This document shows positions 1 through 9,900 of a DNA stretch of 59,117 nt, piece by piece. Each line of letters begins with the position of its first letter. The first letter of the stretch is position 1. The DNA is from an uncultured Myxococcales bacterium (GTDB lineage: Bacteria; Myxococcota_A; Bradymonadia; UBA7976; VGTA01). Under the pieces are notes generated by a model. That model was not told the origin of the DNA and made no database searches. It saw only the letters and a list, made by a program, of their open reading frames with translations. The DNA is taken from positions 1-59,117 of the forward strand of contig CAKZRU010000165.1 in assembly GCA_937146725.1 (NCBI GenBank), given 5' to 3'. Both the position numbers and the translations under genes were made by a program.

Positions 1-1290
1 GTACGTAACTCTAATGATGGTATTTCAATGGCGCAAACTGCTGAAGGTGCGCTCAATGAAACAACTAACATTCTACAGCGTATCCGTGAGCTTGCAGTTC
101 AAGCTGCTTCAGATCACAATAACACTAGCGATCGCCAATCGCTGCAAGAGGAAGTTTCTCAATTAATTGCTGAGGTTGATCGTATCGGTAATAGTACCAA
201 CTTTAATGGCGTTAAGCTATTAAATGGTGATGTCGTCAATATGGTATACCAAGTGGGTGCCAATGTAGGTGAAAATCTTCAAGTTGGTATCGATAAAATG
301 GATGCCGAAGAACTTGGTCGTCAAGTAAGACGTGTTTCTAAGCAAGGTGTTGATACCAGCTTTGCAATTGATGCCGCCAATACCCTTCAAATTGAAGGTG
401 TAGATATTCGTGCAACTGTCGCAACAGATGATGATTTGTCAACTTCTAACAAAGCAGGATCTGCGGTTGCCAAAGCAGCAGCTATTAATGATGCTTACGA
501 GTTCACTGGCGTTCGTGCTATTGCGGGTCCAACAAAGATTTTTGATGCTGATACAGGCGCAATTGCCGGTGGTACCCTAAATGAATCTGACTATTTCACC
601 ATTAATGGGTCAAAGATCTCAGGATTCACTGTTTTAGCAAATGACTCAAATGGCGCACTTGTAGATGCAATTAATGCCAAATTCGATGAAACTGGAGTCC
701 TTGCTTCTTTGGATGCTGATAGCACTCTCACTCTCACTGCAGAAGACGGTCGTAATGTTGAGATTGAGATAAGCCCTCTCGGTGGTGCTGTGATTCCAGG
801 AATTACCGGTTTAGCTGCAGGCGTGTATGGTGGCTCACTGACTTTACAGTCAAATGATTCATTTGAAGCTAACTTTGGAAGCGATTTCGTGAATGATGCT
901 CTAGGTGCACTTCGTCATGACGTTCCACCTCTGACCGGTATTGGACCAGCGATCTTTGGCTCAAACACAGATACATCAGTAAATGACATTGACATCACTT
1001 CAAGACATGCGGCAAATGTTGCGATTGATATTGTAGACCTTGCTCTTGAGCAAATCTCATCACAGCGCTCTGAACTTGGTGCGATCCAAAATCGTCTTGA
1101 GTCTACAATTCGTAACCTCACTACAAACAGCGAGAATCTTTCTGCTTCACGTAGTCGCATCCTTGATGCTGACTTTGCGGCTGAAACTGCAAATCTTTCT
1201 CGTAACCAAATCATTCAACAGGCTGGCGTATCTATTCTAGCTCAGGCGAATCAGCAACCTCAGATTGCTCTTTCACTTCTTGGTGGTTAA
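1..1290 (+). CDS. fliC: Flagellin, 5' end cut off by window edge
   Basis: Structural subunit of the flagellar filament, secreted by the flagellar export apparatus and polymerised under the FliD cap. The reading frame is open from base 1: codons before the first ATG (28) read VRNSNDGIS, the conserved flagellin N-terminal helix, so the true start lies left of the window. The visible part has the D0/D1 N-terminal signature (AQTAEGALNE), a variable central region of about 220 residues containing a flagellin-IN-like segment (FTINGSKISG), and the C-terminal coiled coil ending in ALSLLGG. It heads a plus-strand group with the possible flaG and fliD. A hairpin follows the stop. Identity as flagellin is certain; fliC versus flaA naming is a convention. 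Confidence 0.96.
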   Translation, partial: VRNSNDGISMAQTAEGALNETTNILQRIRELAVQAASDHNNTSDRQSLQEEVSQLIAEVDRIGNSTNFNGVKLLNGDVVNMVYQVGANVGENLQVGIDKMDAEELGRQVRRVSKQGVDTSFAIDAANTLQIEGVDIRATVATDDDLSTSNKAGSAVAKAAAINDAYEFTGVRAIAGPTKIFDADTGAIAGGTLNESDYFTINGSKISGFTVLANDSNGALVDAINAKFDETGVLASLDADSTLTLTAEDGRNVEIEISPLGGAVIPGITGLAAGVYGGSLTLQSNDSFEANFGSDFVNDALGALRHDVPPLTGIGPAIFGSNTDTSVNDIDITSRHAANVAIDIVDLALEQISSQRSELGAIQNRLESTIRNLTTNSENLSASRSRILDADFAAETANLSRNQIIQQAGVSILAQANQQPQIALSLLGG

Positions 1291-1318
1291 TCGGTAGTGA
1301 ACTAAAGGTTGAGCTAAA

Positions 1319-1382
1319 TACTTAAGTGTAGCGTGCAAGTAAAAAAAGCACTCAGTACTTAAGTAAGTCACCTTGACTTTTA
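1319..1382 (+). terminator. Probable flagellin transcription terminator
   Basis: Downstream of the flagellin stop, TACTTAAGT (1319-1327) pairs with ACTTAAGTA (1357-1365), with an inner GTGC/GCAC pair (1333-1336, 1348-1351). It overlaps a tight second hairpin AAGTCA-cct-TGACTT (1365-1379) that runs into a short T tract. The position fits termination of the abundant flagellin transcript. The call rests on folding by eye only. Confidence 0.5.
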
Positions 1383-1412
1383 AGCAAGTTGTTTAAGAAA
1401 ATCACAATCTAC

Positions 1413-1440
1413 TTGCTTAAATTAAACTCATGACTATAAT
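1413..1440 (+). promoter_or_regulatory. Candidate sigma-70-type promoter for the FlaG-like gene
   Basis: TTGCTT (1413-1418) is followed after 16 bases by TATAAT (1435-1440), with an expected start near 1447 and a ribosome binding site (GGAG, 1471-1474) ahead of the ATG at 1483. The -10 is a perfect consensus and the -35 is a weaker match. No sigma-28 or sigma-54 consensus was recognised here. Confidence 0.45.
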
Positions 1441-1482
1441 TTAATAGTATGTTCTTTGTTTTGTGTACAAGGAGAAACTATT

Positions 1483-2094
1483 ATGTCTATCTCAAGCCTT
1501 GGCCGTAGTTTAGCAGGTCCTTCATTACGTGAACCAGTATCACCTCTATCCGCTTCTGATCGTTTGCAGCAAAGCACGGCAGCTACAAGTGATCTTAAAG
1601 AGACTCAAGTCACTCAAAAGGTTACCGAAAGTTCGGAAGCCAAAGTGGAAACAAGCACTCAAAAAACAAAGCAGATTTTTGAACATAAGGTTTCAAGTTC
1701 ATCAGAAGATCAGCCCAAGAGTGACCCCGTTGAAGAGATGACAGAATTACTTCAAAAACGAAGTATTGATGTCTCGGCAAGCGGACCTTTGAATCGCCCT
1801 GACTTTAAAGTGATCGATCGAGTCAATAATATTGATTTTGAGAGGGCAATTCCGCCACAAGCCTTTAGAGAAAAAGTTTTTGAAATGCGAGAAGCCTTCA
1901 TTTCAGATCTCTCCAAGGATAACATCTCCTTTGATTCAGCTTCTCCACTGGGTAAGCGAGTCATTGTGATTAAAGAAAACATCAATCAAACCGAATTTGT
2001 ACGTCACCTTCCTCGCTCATATAACGCTGAGCGTGTTGAGCATTTAGTTTCGTTTGCTTCTGAACGTGGCTTCTCATTCCAAGCAACCGCCTAA
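1483..2094 (+). CDS. Small flagellar-locus protein, possibly a divergent FlaG
   Basis: A 203-residue protein of uncertain function between flagellin and fliD, the usual place of flaG. I chose the ATG at 1483 over the upstream ATG at 1456 because GGAGAAA sits at the right distance before it. The first 90 or so residues are Ser/Thr/Glu/Lys-rich and probably disordered. The last 90 (from VIDRVNNIDFERAI) are ordered, and the segment from NISFDSASPLGKRVIVI to a final HLPRSYN loosely recalls the FlaG pattern, in which a beta hairpin precedes a conserved IP motif. This resemblance is weak. FlaG proteins influence filament length. It has its own candidate promoter and a 250-base gap before fliD. Confidence 0.5.
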   Translation: MSISSLGRSLAGPSLREPVSPLSASDRLQQSTAATSDLKETQVTQKVTESSEAKVETSTQKTKQIFEHKVSSSSEDQPKSDPVEEMTELLQKRSIDVSASGPLNRPDFKVIDRVNNIDFERAIPPQAFREKVFEMREAFISDLSKDNISFDSASPLGKRVIVIKENINQTEFVRHLPRSYNAERVEHLVSFASERGFSFQATA

Positions 2095-2344
2095 ATTCAA
2101 ATTTTTGCCTTTCTGGTTCGAATCTTTAAGGGTGCCAAGTACTTTGATCTAGCTCATTGTCTAAACAAGATTATGGGCTGTTAAAAAATACTTGCTTACT
2201 GTGGACTTACGCAGAGCTAAATCCTTAAAATTAAAAAAAGATTTATATAACTTAGCATACGCCTATAAACTTGCATATTTGTTTAAGCTGGTTTAAGATC
2301 TACTCAAGTATAGTTTTAACAGTGATCTCTTGGAGGAGGCACAT

Positions 2345-5062
2345 ATGTCCGGTTTAAGTGTAGCGGGTATTGCAAGTGGTATTGACAGCGACAGTATTAT
2401 TAGTCAAATGGTCGCATTGGAAACGCGTTCTATCGCTAAATTACAGCAGAGAATTGCTCTTGAAGAAGCAGAGCGAGTAACCTTTGAGGATATCAACGCA
2501 CGGTTAGAAGCGCTTAAGGGAGCAACAGATGTATTTTCATCAGATTCCCTTTTTGCCTCACTCAGTGCGGTTTCATCAGATACAAGTTTAATCGGTGTAT
2601 CAGCCACCGATGCAGCCCCTCGTGGTACGCACAAGATTCGAGTCATTCAAAACGCATTGGCCCACCGCATTGGTGGTATGGGAATTGAGGATCCACTGAG
2701 TACTGTTTTAACGGATAACTTTACTGTGACTGCTTTTGGTGGTGGAACAGCACTATCTGCAGTAGAAAGCGGTTCAAAAAGTAGCAGCAATGCAGACGGA
2801 AGCGACTTTAGTGCCGATGATGCAGTTACACTTTCAGGGACATATAACGACCCGGAACAACAAAACCGAAGTATTGTCGTTGAAATCACCAAGGACTATG
2901 ATCCGGGTGCTAATACAGTCAGCTTTAAGATTTCTATGGATGGTGGGCAAACTTTTGAAAGCTACAGTGACAAAGCTGTAGCCGGTGATGGAACTATTAC
3001 CCTTGATGCAGGTACTTACTTTGAAGGCAAGGGGATCTCTCTCACCATGGATGTGAGCAATGGTGGAGGTGCCAAAGATGGTGATAGCTTTATGTTTAGA
3101 GCAAGAGCTAAAGCCAGCCTAGAGTTCCAAATCGGTGATACCGGTGAGCGTAAAGAAATCTTATTTGAGACCGAAGACAGCTTAAGCGAGATTATTCGTA
3201 AAATTAATGATGACAGTGACTTAGGAATCAGAGCGGACGTTTTAAATGATGGCTCGCCCTCTAATCCATTCCGCCTTATTTTGACTTCTCTAACCGAAGG
3301 TCGTACCGGTGAAATCCAGATTCTGAATAATGGCACTGACATCGAACTAGAAGGTCTAAATGTTGAAGAGCCTCATAGTGACTCATTGACTTACACCGGT
3401 GCAGTCAGCGTAGCTGGTAATCCCAATGACTTAGGCAATAGCAGTATTATTGTTGAGATGATTGCTGGGGGTGACTTTAATGATGCTCGCTTCCGCATTT
3501 CAACCGATGGTGGCTTTACTTTTCATGATAATAATGGCGATGGATTCTCCTTTACGGATGATGGAAACGCGAACTCACTTGACCTCGCTTTGGACGAGCT
3601 TTTACAGGATGATGGTATCACCAAAGTATTTGAGGGCGCCTCCGGCTTAACCCTAAATATGACCGATGATGGCTCAGAGTTTTCGGTAGGTGATCGCATT
3701 TCACTAGATGTATTCAATTCTGAGATTCAATCAGCTCAGGACGCACTCATCAACATCAATGGCATCAACTTAGTGAAAAGCAGTAATACGGTTGATGATG
3801 TTTTTGAAGGTCTTACCCTTGACCTAAAAGGTGCTGATCCCGATAAAACTGTCACTGTGATTGTTAGTGAAAAATCAGGCGATATCACCGCTTCTTTAGG
3901 GGCTTTTGTTGAGCAGTATAACTCGGTCATGAGTGTGCTTCACGCCCAATCGAAGTTTAATCCAGAGGAGGATGATAATGCACCTCTATTGATGGGTGAT
4001 GCCACCATTCGACAGGTTCAGACTAGCTTACAGCGTTATGTATCAAGTCGTATCAGTGTTTTAGGTGCCGATTCTCTAAGCTCACTTGGTGACTTGGGTA
4101 TTACCACCGACAGTAAGACAGGTCAGCTTAACTTTGACACTGCTAGGTTATCTTCAGCTCTCAGTGAAGACCCATTGGCAGTGCGTCGTGTTCTTTCTCG
4201 TTTTGGTGACGTTCTTGAAGGAAATAATGCGACCTTCGTAGGAAGTACAAGTGCAACCAAGGCGGGTACCTATACTGTAGATGTGACTCAGGCAAGAACG
4301 CGTGCACAGTCAATTGCAACCAATGCGGCAACCAAGATTGTGGGTGGAGATGGAACGATACAGCTTAGCTTTATTGATGATGGTAGACGCACAAACTTAC
4401 AAGTCGTTTTACCTGAAAACAGCACAGTAAATGATCAACTAGCGATTCTACAAGATACCTTTGATAATCGTGATTTAGATGTCACTGTCTTCTTGGATGG
4501 TGACAATAAAATAAATATTCGTCATAACCAATATGGTTCCAACTTTGCTATTGAGGCAGAGGCATTGGATGCTAATGGTGCCTTAAGCGGATTTGCAACA
4601 GGAATTAGTGCCTTAGGAGATCCATATTCATCAACTCAGTTCAGTGAAGGTACTGATCTTGAGGGTAAGTTTAATGGGATTGATGTAAAATCTGATGGGG
4701 ATGTATTAATTGGTAAAGACGGATTTGCCTTTGAGGATTTGCGTATCAGAGTTTCTAATGACTTTGTGGGTGAGGCAGGCAAACTTCGCTTAAATGATGG
4801 TTTAGGTTCATCATTCTCTAACCTACTTGATAGCTTTGTAAGCCTTGACGGTATCTTAGCGGGTAAAATTAATAGCTTTGATTCAACGATCTCTCGCCTA
4901 GACCAACAGATTTCACGAGTAAATGAAAGAGCATCTCTTTTGGAAACTCGCCTAAAGAAGCAATTTGTTAATCTTGAGGTGACCTTGGGTAGGCTTAATG
5001 CGACCGGTGAATACTTAACTCAGCAGCTTAAGACACTGCCTGGTGTTCAGTCTAAGAAATAA
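2345..5062 (+). CDS. fliD: Flagellar hook-associated protein 2 (filament cap), oversized
   Basis: FliD forms the cap at the filament tip and helps flagellin subunits fold into place. The start at 2345 follows GGAGGAGGCACAT; an in-frame TTG at 2330 lies upstream of that binding site. The N-terminal FliD domain begins SGLSVAGIASGIDSD (residues 2-16). The C-terminal FliD domain starts near residue 470 (AQDALININGINL) and ends in the typical coiled coil with RLNATGEYLTQQL. At 905 residues it is much longer than the usual 450-650. The extra length comes from two related beta-rich inserts (about 159-255 and 345-457, with SMDGGQTF and STDGGFTF) and an insertion of about 200 residues (622-820) inside the C-terminal domain. 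It converges with the fliS group. Confidence 0.95.
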   Translation: MSGLSVAGIASGIDSDSIISQMVALETRSIAKLQQRIALEEAERVTFEDINARLEALKGATDVFSSDSLFASLSAVSSDTSLIGVSATDAAPRGTHKIRVIQNALAHRIGGMGIEDPLSTVLTDNFTVTAFGGGTALSAVESGSKSSSNADGSDFSADDAVTLSGTYNDPEQQNRSIVVEITKDYDPGANTVSFKISMDGGQTFESYSDKAVAGDGTITLDAGTYFEGKGISLTMDVSNGGGAKDGDSFMFRARAKASLEFQIGDTGERKEILFETEDSLSEIIRKINDDSDLGIRADVLNDGSPSNPFRLILTSLTEGRTGEIQILNNGTDIELEGLNVEEPHSDSLTYTGAVSVAGNPNDLGNSSIIVEMIAGGDFNDARFRISTDGGFTFHDNNGDGFSFTDDGNANSLDLALDELLQDDGITKVFEGASGLTLNMTDDGSEFSVGDRISLDVFNSEIQSAQDALININGINLVKSSNTVDDVFEGLTLDLKGADPDKTVTVIVSEKSGDITASLGAFVEQYNSVMSVLHAQSKFNPEEDDNAPLLMGDATIRQVQTSLQRYVSSRISVLGADSLSSLGDLGITTDSKTGQLNFDTARLSSALSEDPLAVRRVLSRFGDVLEGNNATFVGSTSATKAGTYTVDVTQARTRAQSIATNAATKIVGGDGTIQLSFIDDGRRTNLQVVLPENSTVNDQLAILQDTFDNRDLDVTVFLDGDNKINIRHNQYGSNFAIEAEALDANGALSGFATGISALGDPYSSTQFSEGTDLEGKFNGIDVKSDGDVLIGKDGFAFEDLRIRVSNDFVGEAGKLRLNDGLGSSFSNLLDSFVSLDGILAGKINSFDSTISRLDQQISRVNERASLLETRLKKQFVNLEVTLGRLNATGEYLTQQLKTLPGVQSKK

Positions 5063-5127
5063 GACTAGGTAGCTCAAGAAAGCTTCACTTAAGAAACCGG
5101 GCCATTTGAGTTAATACCTTTTAAATA

Positions 5128-5196
5128 AGCCTTAAATCTAAGCTGAGCTAAAAAGGGTAATGAGCCTTAGATTTAGCTTTTCTTTGGTTTAAGGCT
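5128..5196. terminator. Nested hairpin between convergent fliD and fliT-like genes
   Basis: Outer arms AGCCTTAAA (5128-5136) and TTTAAGGCT (5188-5196) enclose inner arms TAAATCTAAG (5133-5142) and CTTAGATTTA (5166-5175), followed by GCTTTTCTTT on the plus strand. The outer and inner arms overlap slightly, so they are alternative or strand-specific folds. It lies between two convergent genes and is probably a bidirectional terminator. Confidence 0.6.
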
Positions 5197-5226
5197 CTAC
5201 TAGAGCGGGGCTAGAGCTAAGTCCGA

Positions 5227-5592
5227 TTAGCCATGACCTCGCCAGCGACCCTTACCACGACTTTGGCCAAATAGACTTCGCTGATAGCCTGTAAGTCCTC
5301 TTTTGTGAGTAGAACTTTTTTGTAAGTCATTACGCGAGTCACTGAGAAGCTTCTTGATCACTTTGATCATCTCGGCATTAAGCTCCTCAAGATAAAGCAT
5401 ACGTGTGCGTGTTTGAACCATATAAGGTGATGCTAAAGGAATAGGGCCTAAAGCCCTTAATGCTTCAAAGTGATCTGCATGCTTTTGATCAAAGCTTTGT
5501 AGATCAGGGGCCTCATTACGCTGCACACTATACAAAAAAGCTTGAGTATTTTGGATGAGTGCTTCGACTCTTCTTAGATGTTGTTCGCTCAT
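5227..5592 (-). CDS. FliT-like flagellar chaperone candidate
   Basis: A 121-residue helical protein directly downstream of fliS (57 bases apart), where fliT is normally found. FliT is the export chaperone of FliD and fliD is the adjacent convergent gene. The length matches FliT (about 100-120), and residues 1-85 look like an alpha-helical bundle (SEQHLRRVEALIQNTQAFLY; later YLEELNAEMIKVIKKLL). I see no diagnostic motif, so the assignment rests on position and fold style. The C-terminus is odd: it ends in a Gly/Arg/Lys-rich tail (SRGKGRWRGHG) resembling the tail of the FlgN chaperone in this locus. Confidence 0.6.
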   Translation of the reverse strand: MSEQHLRRVEALIQNTQAFLYSVQRNEAPDLQSFDQKHADHFEALRALGPIPLASPYMVQTRTRMLYLEELNAEMIKVIKKLLSDSRNDLQKSSTHKRGLTGYQRSLFGQSRGKGRWRGHG

Positions 5593-5649
5593 ACCTAAAT
5601 CGCTCGATCTTTGTATGATGAAGAGACAGACGCTTGATTAAGCTTAAGT

Positions 5650-6078
5650 TTAGCTCTCACCATCATTTAATTTTTTAACGGTAGGATCTTGATCTGAGGC
5701 AAGAGCCTGCTTCCAACCATCACGTAATGTATTGAGAAGCTCGATCACTTCGTTCATTGCCTCAGCTTCCATCTTGATATTGGCATGGGTTAGACGCTCA
5801 TTAATATAAATGTAGAGTTGCTGTAGGTTGCTGCAAAGCTCTGGCGCAATATTAAAGTCTAAGCTATTCATAAGCTCATCAATGATTGCTTGGGTTTTAC
5901 TAATAAAAACTCCCTTGCCTTCAAAGTCTTGCTCCTCGATTTTCTTTTTGGCCTGCAGAGAAAAACGAATTGCTCCGTCATAAAGCATAATCATGATTTG
6001 TGCGGGTGAGGCGGTTTGGACCTTCATATCTTGGTAACGCCCGAGCCCTTTTTTACCGTAGCCGCTTCCGTATCCCAT
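5650..6078 (-). CDS. fliS: Flagellar export chaperone FliS
   Basis: FliS binds the C-terminal helix of flagellin in the cytoplasm and prevents premature polymerisation before export. The 142-residue protein has the family core YQDMKVQTASPAQIM followed by LYDGAIRFSLQAKKKI and the helical bundle with INERLTHANIKM and LRDGWKQAL. It is slightly longer than usual because of a Gly/Tyr/Lys-rich N-terminal leader (MGYGSGYGKKGLG). It is followed by the FliT-like gene. Upstream is a 120-base gap with an inverted repeat, so this pair may have its own promoter. Confidence 0.93.
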   Translation of the reverse strand: MGYGSGYGKKGLGRYQDMKVQTASPAQIMIMLYDGAIRFSLQAKKKIEEQDFEGKGVFISKTQAIIDELMNSLDFNIAPELCSNLQQLYIYINERLTHANIKMEAEAMNEVIELLNTLRDGWKQALASDQDPTVKKLNDGES

Positions 6079-6170
6079 AATGACTCCTAAAACTGTTTCA
6101 AGTCAGTCTTGCTGTGAGTAAAGTTTATTTGATTAGACTTTGAATGAATGTGACTCAGATTAAAAGTATA

Positions 6171-6200
6171 AATCTTATATTTTAGTGATTATATAAGATT
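6171..6200 (-). terminator. Perfect 10-bp inverted repeat after the secreted-protein gene
   Basis: AATCTTATAT (6171-6180) and ATATAAGATT (6191-6200) are perfect complements with a 10-base loop, overlapping the stop codon (6199-6201) of the upstream minus-strand gene. On the minus strand the hairpin is followed by TATACTTTT. The stem is AT-rich and therefore weak. It could be a terminator or a fliS-leader structure. Confidence 0.4.
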
Positions 6201-6948
6201 AAAGTTGCCACTTATATTCTTTGCGCTCGTATTTACCACGCTTTTTAGGCTTGACCGCTCTAGGCCTATATGAAGGCTTTTTCTCAACTCTTGGGCGTAC
6301 AAGTTTGGCATGATCACCAATCTTAACCACTAATGGTTCTAAAAATACTTTATATTGGTTTTTCTTGGCAACACCATTGCTCAGATCATCCTTAAGTACT
6401 TCCGCCTTAATTGTAGATTGATAGACTGAAACAACCTTAAGAACACCGATTCTTTGCGATTCTTTAGTTTGACTTTCACGAACAACCGAGAGTTTTTGCC
6501 CGACCCAATTAAAGCATTTTTTCTTGCCTTCCAGATATTTACAATTCATCATTTCAAGATTTGGCACCTCTGTTGTTGTCATTACAAACATTCTCGGCGC
6601 ATCAAAAACTCTTGAGTCTCGACTTAGGCCTCTCTCGAGTTTGATAAGTTTGAATTTGACGTTCATTGGGCTGATATATGCCGGTGCATCATCATCAATT
6701 GTTTTACCAGTTCTTTCAGATGGATCTTCCAAAACAGTTTTTTGAGTGGCTTGTTCAGCTGCTTGTTTTTGTACTGAACTCTTTGACTTTGTAAGAGTTT
6801 TTTTAGCTTGAACAACATGAGTCGAGCACAGAACTAAAGCAAAAGTGCAGAGTTTAATAAAGGCGTCATTCAACATAGGGCTGATACTTTGACGTGCAAG
6901 TGGTTTAATATAACGACCAAGTCTCTGAGGATTCACTTGAATTTTCAT
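6199..6948 (-). CDS. Secreted basic protein of unknown function
   Basis: I do not recognise the family. The start at 6948 lies four bases after the stop of the large adenylate-cyclase-like gene, suggesting translational coupling. A hydrophobic segment at residues 30-45 followed by VQAKK looks like a signal peptide with a long basic leader; an in-frame ATG at 6876 would give a compact signal peptide (MLNDAFIKLCTFALVL...) but has a poorer ribosome binding site. The mature part is about 200 residues, with a Lys/Ser/Thr-rich stretch, a central beta-rich region (residues 95-215) holding a two-cysteine segment (CKYLEGKKKCFNWVGQ), and a very basic tail ending KKRGKYERKEYKWQL. Its place between fliW and fliS suggests a flagellar or surface role, which is inference. 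Confidence 0.6.
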   Translation of the reverse strand: MKIQVNPQRLGRYIKPLARQSISPMLNDAFIKLCTFALVLCSTHVVQAKKTLTKSKSSVQKQAAEQATQKTVLEDPSERTGKTIDDDAPAYISPMNVKFKLIKLERGLSRDSRVFDAPRMFVMTTTEVPNLEMMNCKYLEGKKKCFNWVGQKLSVVRESQTKESQRIGVLKVVSVYQSTIKAEVLKDDLSNGVAKKNQYKVFLEPLVVKIGDHAKLVRPRVEKKPSYRPRAVKPKKRGKYERKEYKWQL

Positions 6949-6952
6949 AACA

Positions 6953-9900
6953 TTATCTCTGCTTCATACCGGCAAGGTGATGTTGAAGAATATAGTTGAG
7001 TGCTTTAGTGATTTCTTTTTGATACAAGCCAACCAAACGCAAATGCTGGGTGGCACCTTCTCCGACATCTCGATACTTAGGGCCAAAGTTTACTTTTGAA
7101 CCGTCTAGGGTCCAAGTTTCAGGATCATCAAGACCTTGTTTTTCAACAATATGCTTTACGCAGGCATACACAAAAGATGAACCATAACGAGAGGCCATAA
7201 AGGTTTCTTTACCATAGACAAGACCAAGTCCGGCGCGACCTTGATCAAATTGCCCAACCAACCATAAGCCGGCTGTACCTGTATATGCTTGTGAGAGCGC
7301 TTTCAAGACAGTGCCTGTTGCTTCCGAGAAAATGAGCTTACGCCCACCGACCATTTGGCCCTCTTGGAACTCAAAAACGCGTAAAGCGCGACTCATATCT
7401 TTGGCGCTAACTACACCGCGCGCTCGTAGATAGGGTAAAGTACGTCTTACCACACGCATAACACTTAGCCTGGTCTCACGTGCGCTGCTTTGCTGGAAGA
7501 ACAAGCGTCCTCGCTCATCACATACAACTACAAAGCCTAAACGCTCAGTTCGGCGCCAGCCAATATAGACCTTTGCTTCACTGTCTTCTTTCATTTTCAA
7601 GATCATCGCACGGATTTCTCGCAGAGATGGAGAAAGCTGGTCAATAAGAAGCTCTTGATTATAAAGATTAAGTTGTCCACAACGTCTGACCACACCACGT
7701 AGTGTACGAGCTGTACTCATACGGGCTGACTTAGGGTCTTTAGCAAGAATCTGGAATTGCCCACTCACTTCATAGGCAAAAACCTTAGATGTCGCACCTT
7801 CGGAACTAAAGACCTCAATCGCTTGGTTAATGACTTCGGTGATTCGTTTACGGACAATCGGGAGGACTCGATCATTAGGCCCAAGTACCTCGACTGGGAA
7901 ATCTAAGTCAATGCGTTTTCCACCGTCAGCAAATAACGCTTTCATCGCTTGAGTAAAGGCTGATTCTCCTCGGTAACGCTTTGAGAAAACTTCACCCCAA
8001 GAGTTTTGCATGACCAAAGAAATATCGGTTAGCTGGCTCTTTTTGCGCTGCCCATAGTTTAGGATATCCCAACCATGGGACATGTACGATGAACTACTTT
8101 CTTCTTGGAAAGATGTGGGACTGATTGAGATAAGCAAACGTTTGATCTTAGGTGGATCAATGTAGGCTTGGTCGGGAAGCTCTGTCGCCGAGTCATAAGT
8201 AAGCAGATAATGAAGCTTGTGCAAAAGAGCGCGGCCCTCAATAAGATTATACTCAGCATGTGGACTTGTAATGTTAATCACGGTATGCGGATGAAAAATA
8301 CCATTAAATACAGCCCAAGCAGCAACCCAAGTTAAGGTTTCACCGGTATAAAGCGGCGCTCCTCCAGTATTTCTACTTCGTTCACGATACACCTCCCAAC
8401 GGGCTTGTGGCGCCGCTTGAGGATTGTCAATAAAGACGAGATGTTCTTCTTTGGGCTCGTTCGCTAAGAAATAGGTGAATAAGTGAGGCACTTTAGCAGG
8501 CATTCCCTCAAAACAGGCAGAAAGTCGTCGACGACGAATGACATCACTGCGAGAATCGATTTCAATTCCTCTGGCTTGGGCCTCACGACTCATACGACGG
8601 TACAGATCAAGTAAAAAGCCACGTATGGTTTTGCCAACAGCATCAACCTGCTCTGCAGTCCATTCATTAAACTGATCTAATTCTTCAAGCAGAGCATCAT
8701 CCCAGCCCCATTGAGCAGCATAGCGACGCATCACATAAGCGCTTCGATGTGGTGTCCTAATCTTGGAAGCTCTTGGTTTAAATTGTAAATAAAGAGCTGC
8801 TCTAAATAAACGTTGGAAGAAGCGGTCTTTACTTTGTCTAAAATGATGATTTAAGACATCTAAGCCAATGAGATTAAACTCGGTTTGTTCGACCTCGTGT
8901 TCACCTTGACAGACCGCTTTTTTGATACGATCGCACAAATAGCTAAAAGGCACACCTTCAAAGCGGGCATAATATGTTGCCATTGACAACATACCTGCAA
9001 AAGGATTCTTTAGGCTTTCATTTAGGCGTTCAAAGGCACAGTCAAGTAACTCATTAGGCTGAGGATCTTGAATTGTACCAAGATCAATAAAGGTGAGCTG
9101 GTCTCTATCACTGATAAAGGACTGCAAAGTTCTGGAGCTTTGATCTGACTCCAAAATAACACCCGAACTCGCGGCAAAGCGCTCAGAAGTTTTTTTAATG
9201 CCAGCAACGAGCTTGGTATAACTTTCGGGTTTAATGCCAGCCGGTGCAGCCCACCACAATGGGATTTGGCCCGCAAAGAAGCCACTTTTCACAAATAAAT
9301 GCTCTCTAATGAGATCAAGGCTCATTGATTTGAGAAAGGGCTGCTGTTGTCGGTCTCTGAACTCATCATAGTCATCGAAATCAATGAGGATAAAAGATGA
9401 TTTAAGGCCCTTTTGACTGAGCCACTCACTGATCACTTGAGTTTTTTGGCGGAGCAATTCTCCTTGACTGCCTTGTAAAGCGCCGGCCCGAGTGACTACC
9501 CAAAATCGGATTTCAGGGTTAGCATTTAAGGCCATACCACCTATATCAGTGTCAAAAAACAAACTGAGTAAGGCCGCACCACGGCGTGCGGTAAACTTTT
9601 TACGATGGCCAAATATTTTTTCGACTGCACGCATCGTTGTTGCATTGAAATCAACATCAAAAAGACCATACTGAGCGGATGGATCAGGTTGATAGCCAGG
9701 AATCGCAGGTGCGTTCGCATTGATTAAATATGGGACCAACGCTAAGTAAGTTCTTTGCTTAGGCTCTAGGTCTTCGAAAACTCTCGCTAAGCGTGCCCGA
9801 CTATACTTGAGAAATTGGGCTATATTTTGGCCAATAATTTGGCCTTCCCTTTTTTCTGCAAGAGCCTTAGCAGCCCGCTCAGGGCGTTCGAAATAATAGC

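Noticed and set aside
1..27. Flagellin gene starting at the ATG at 28
   Set aside because: The frame upstream is open to base 1 and encodes the conserved flagellin helix, so the gene is simply cut by the window edge.
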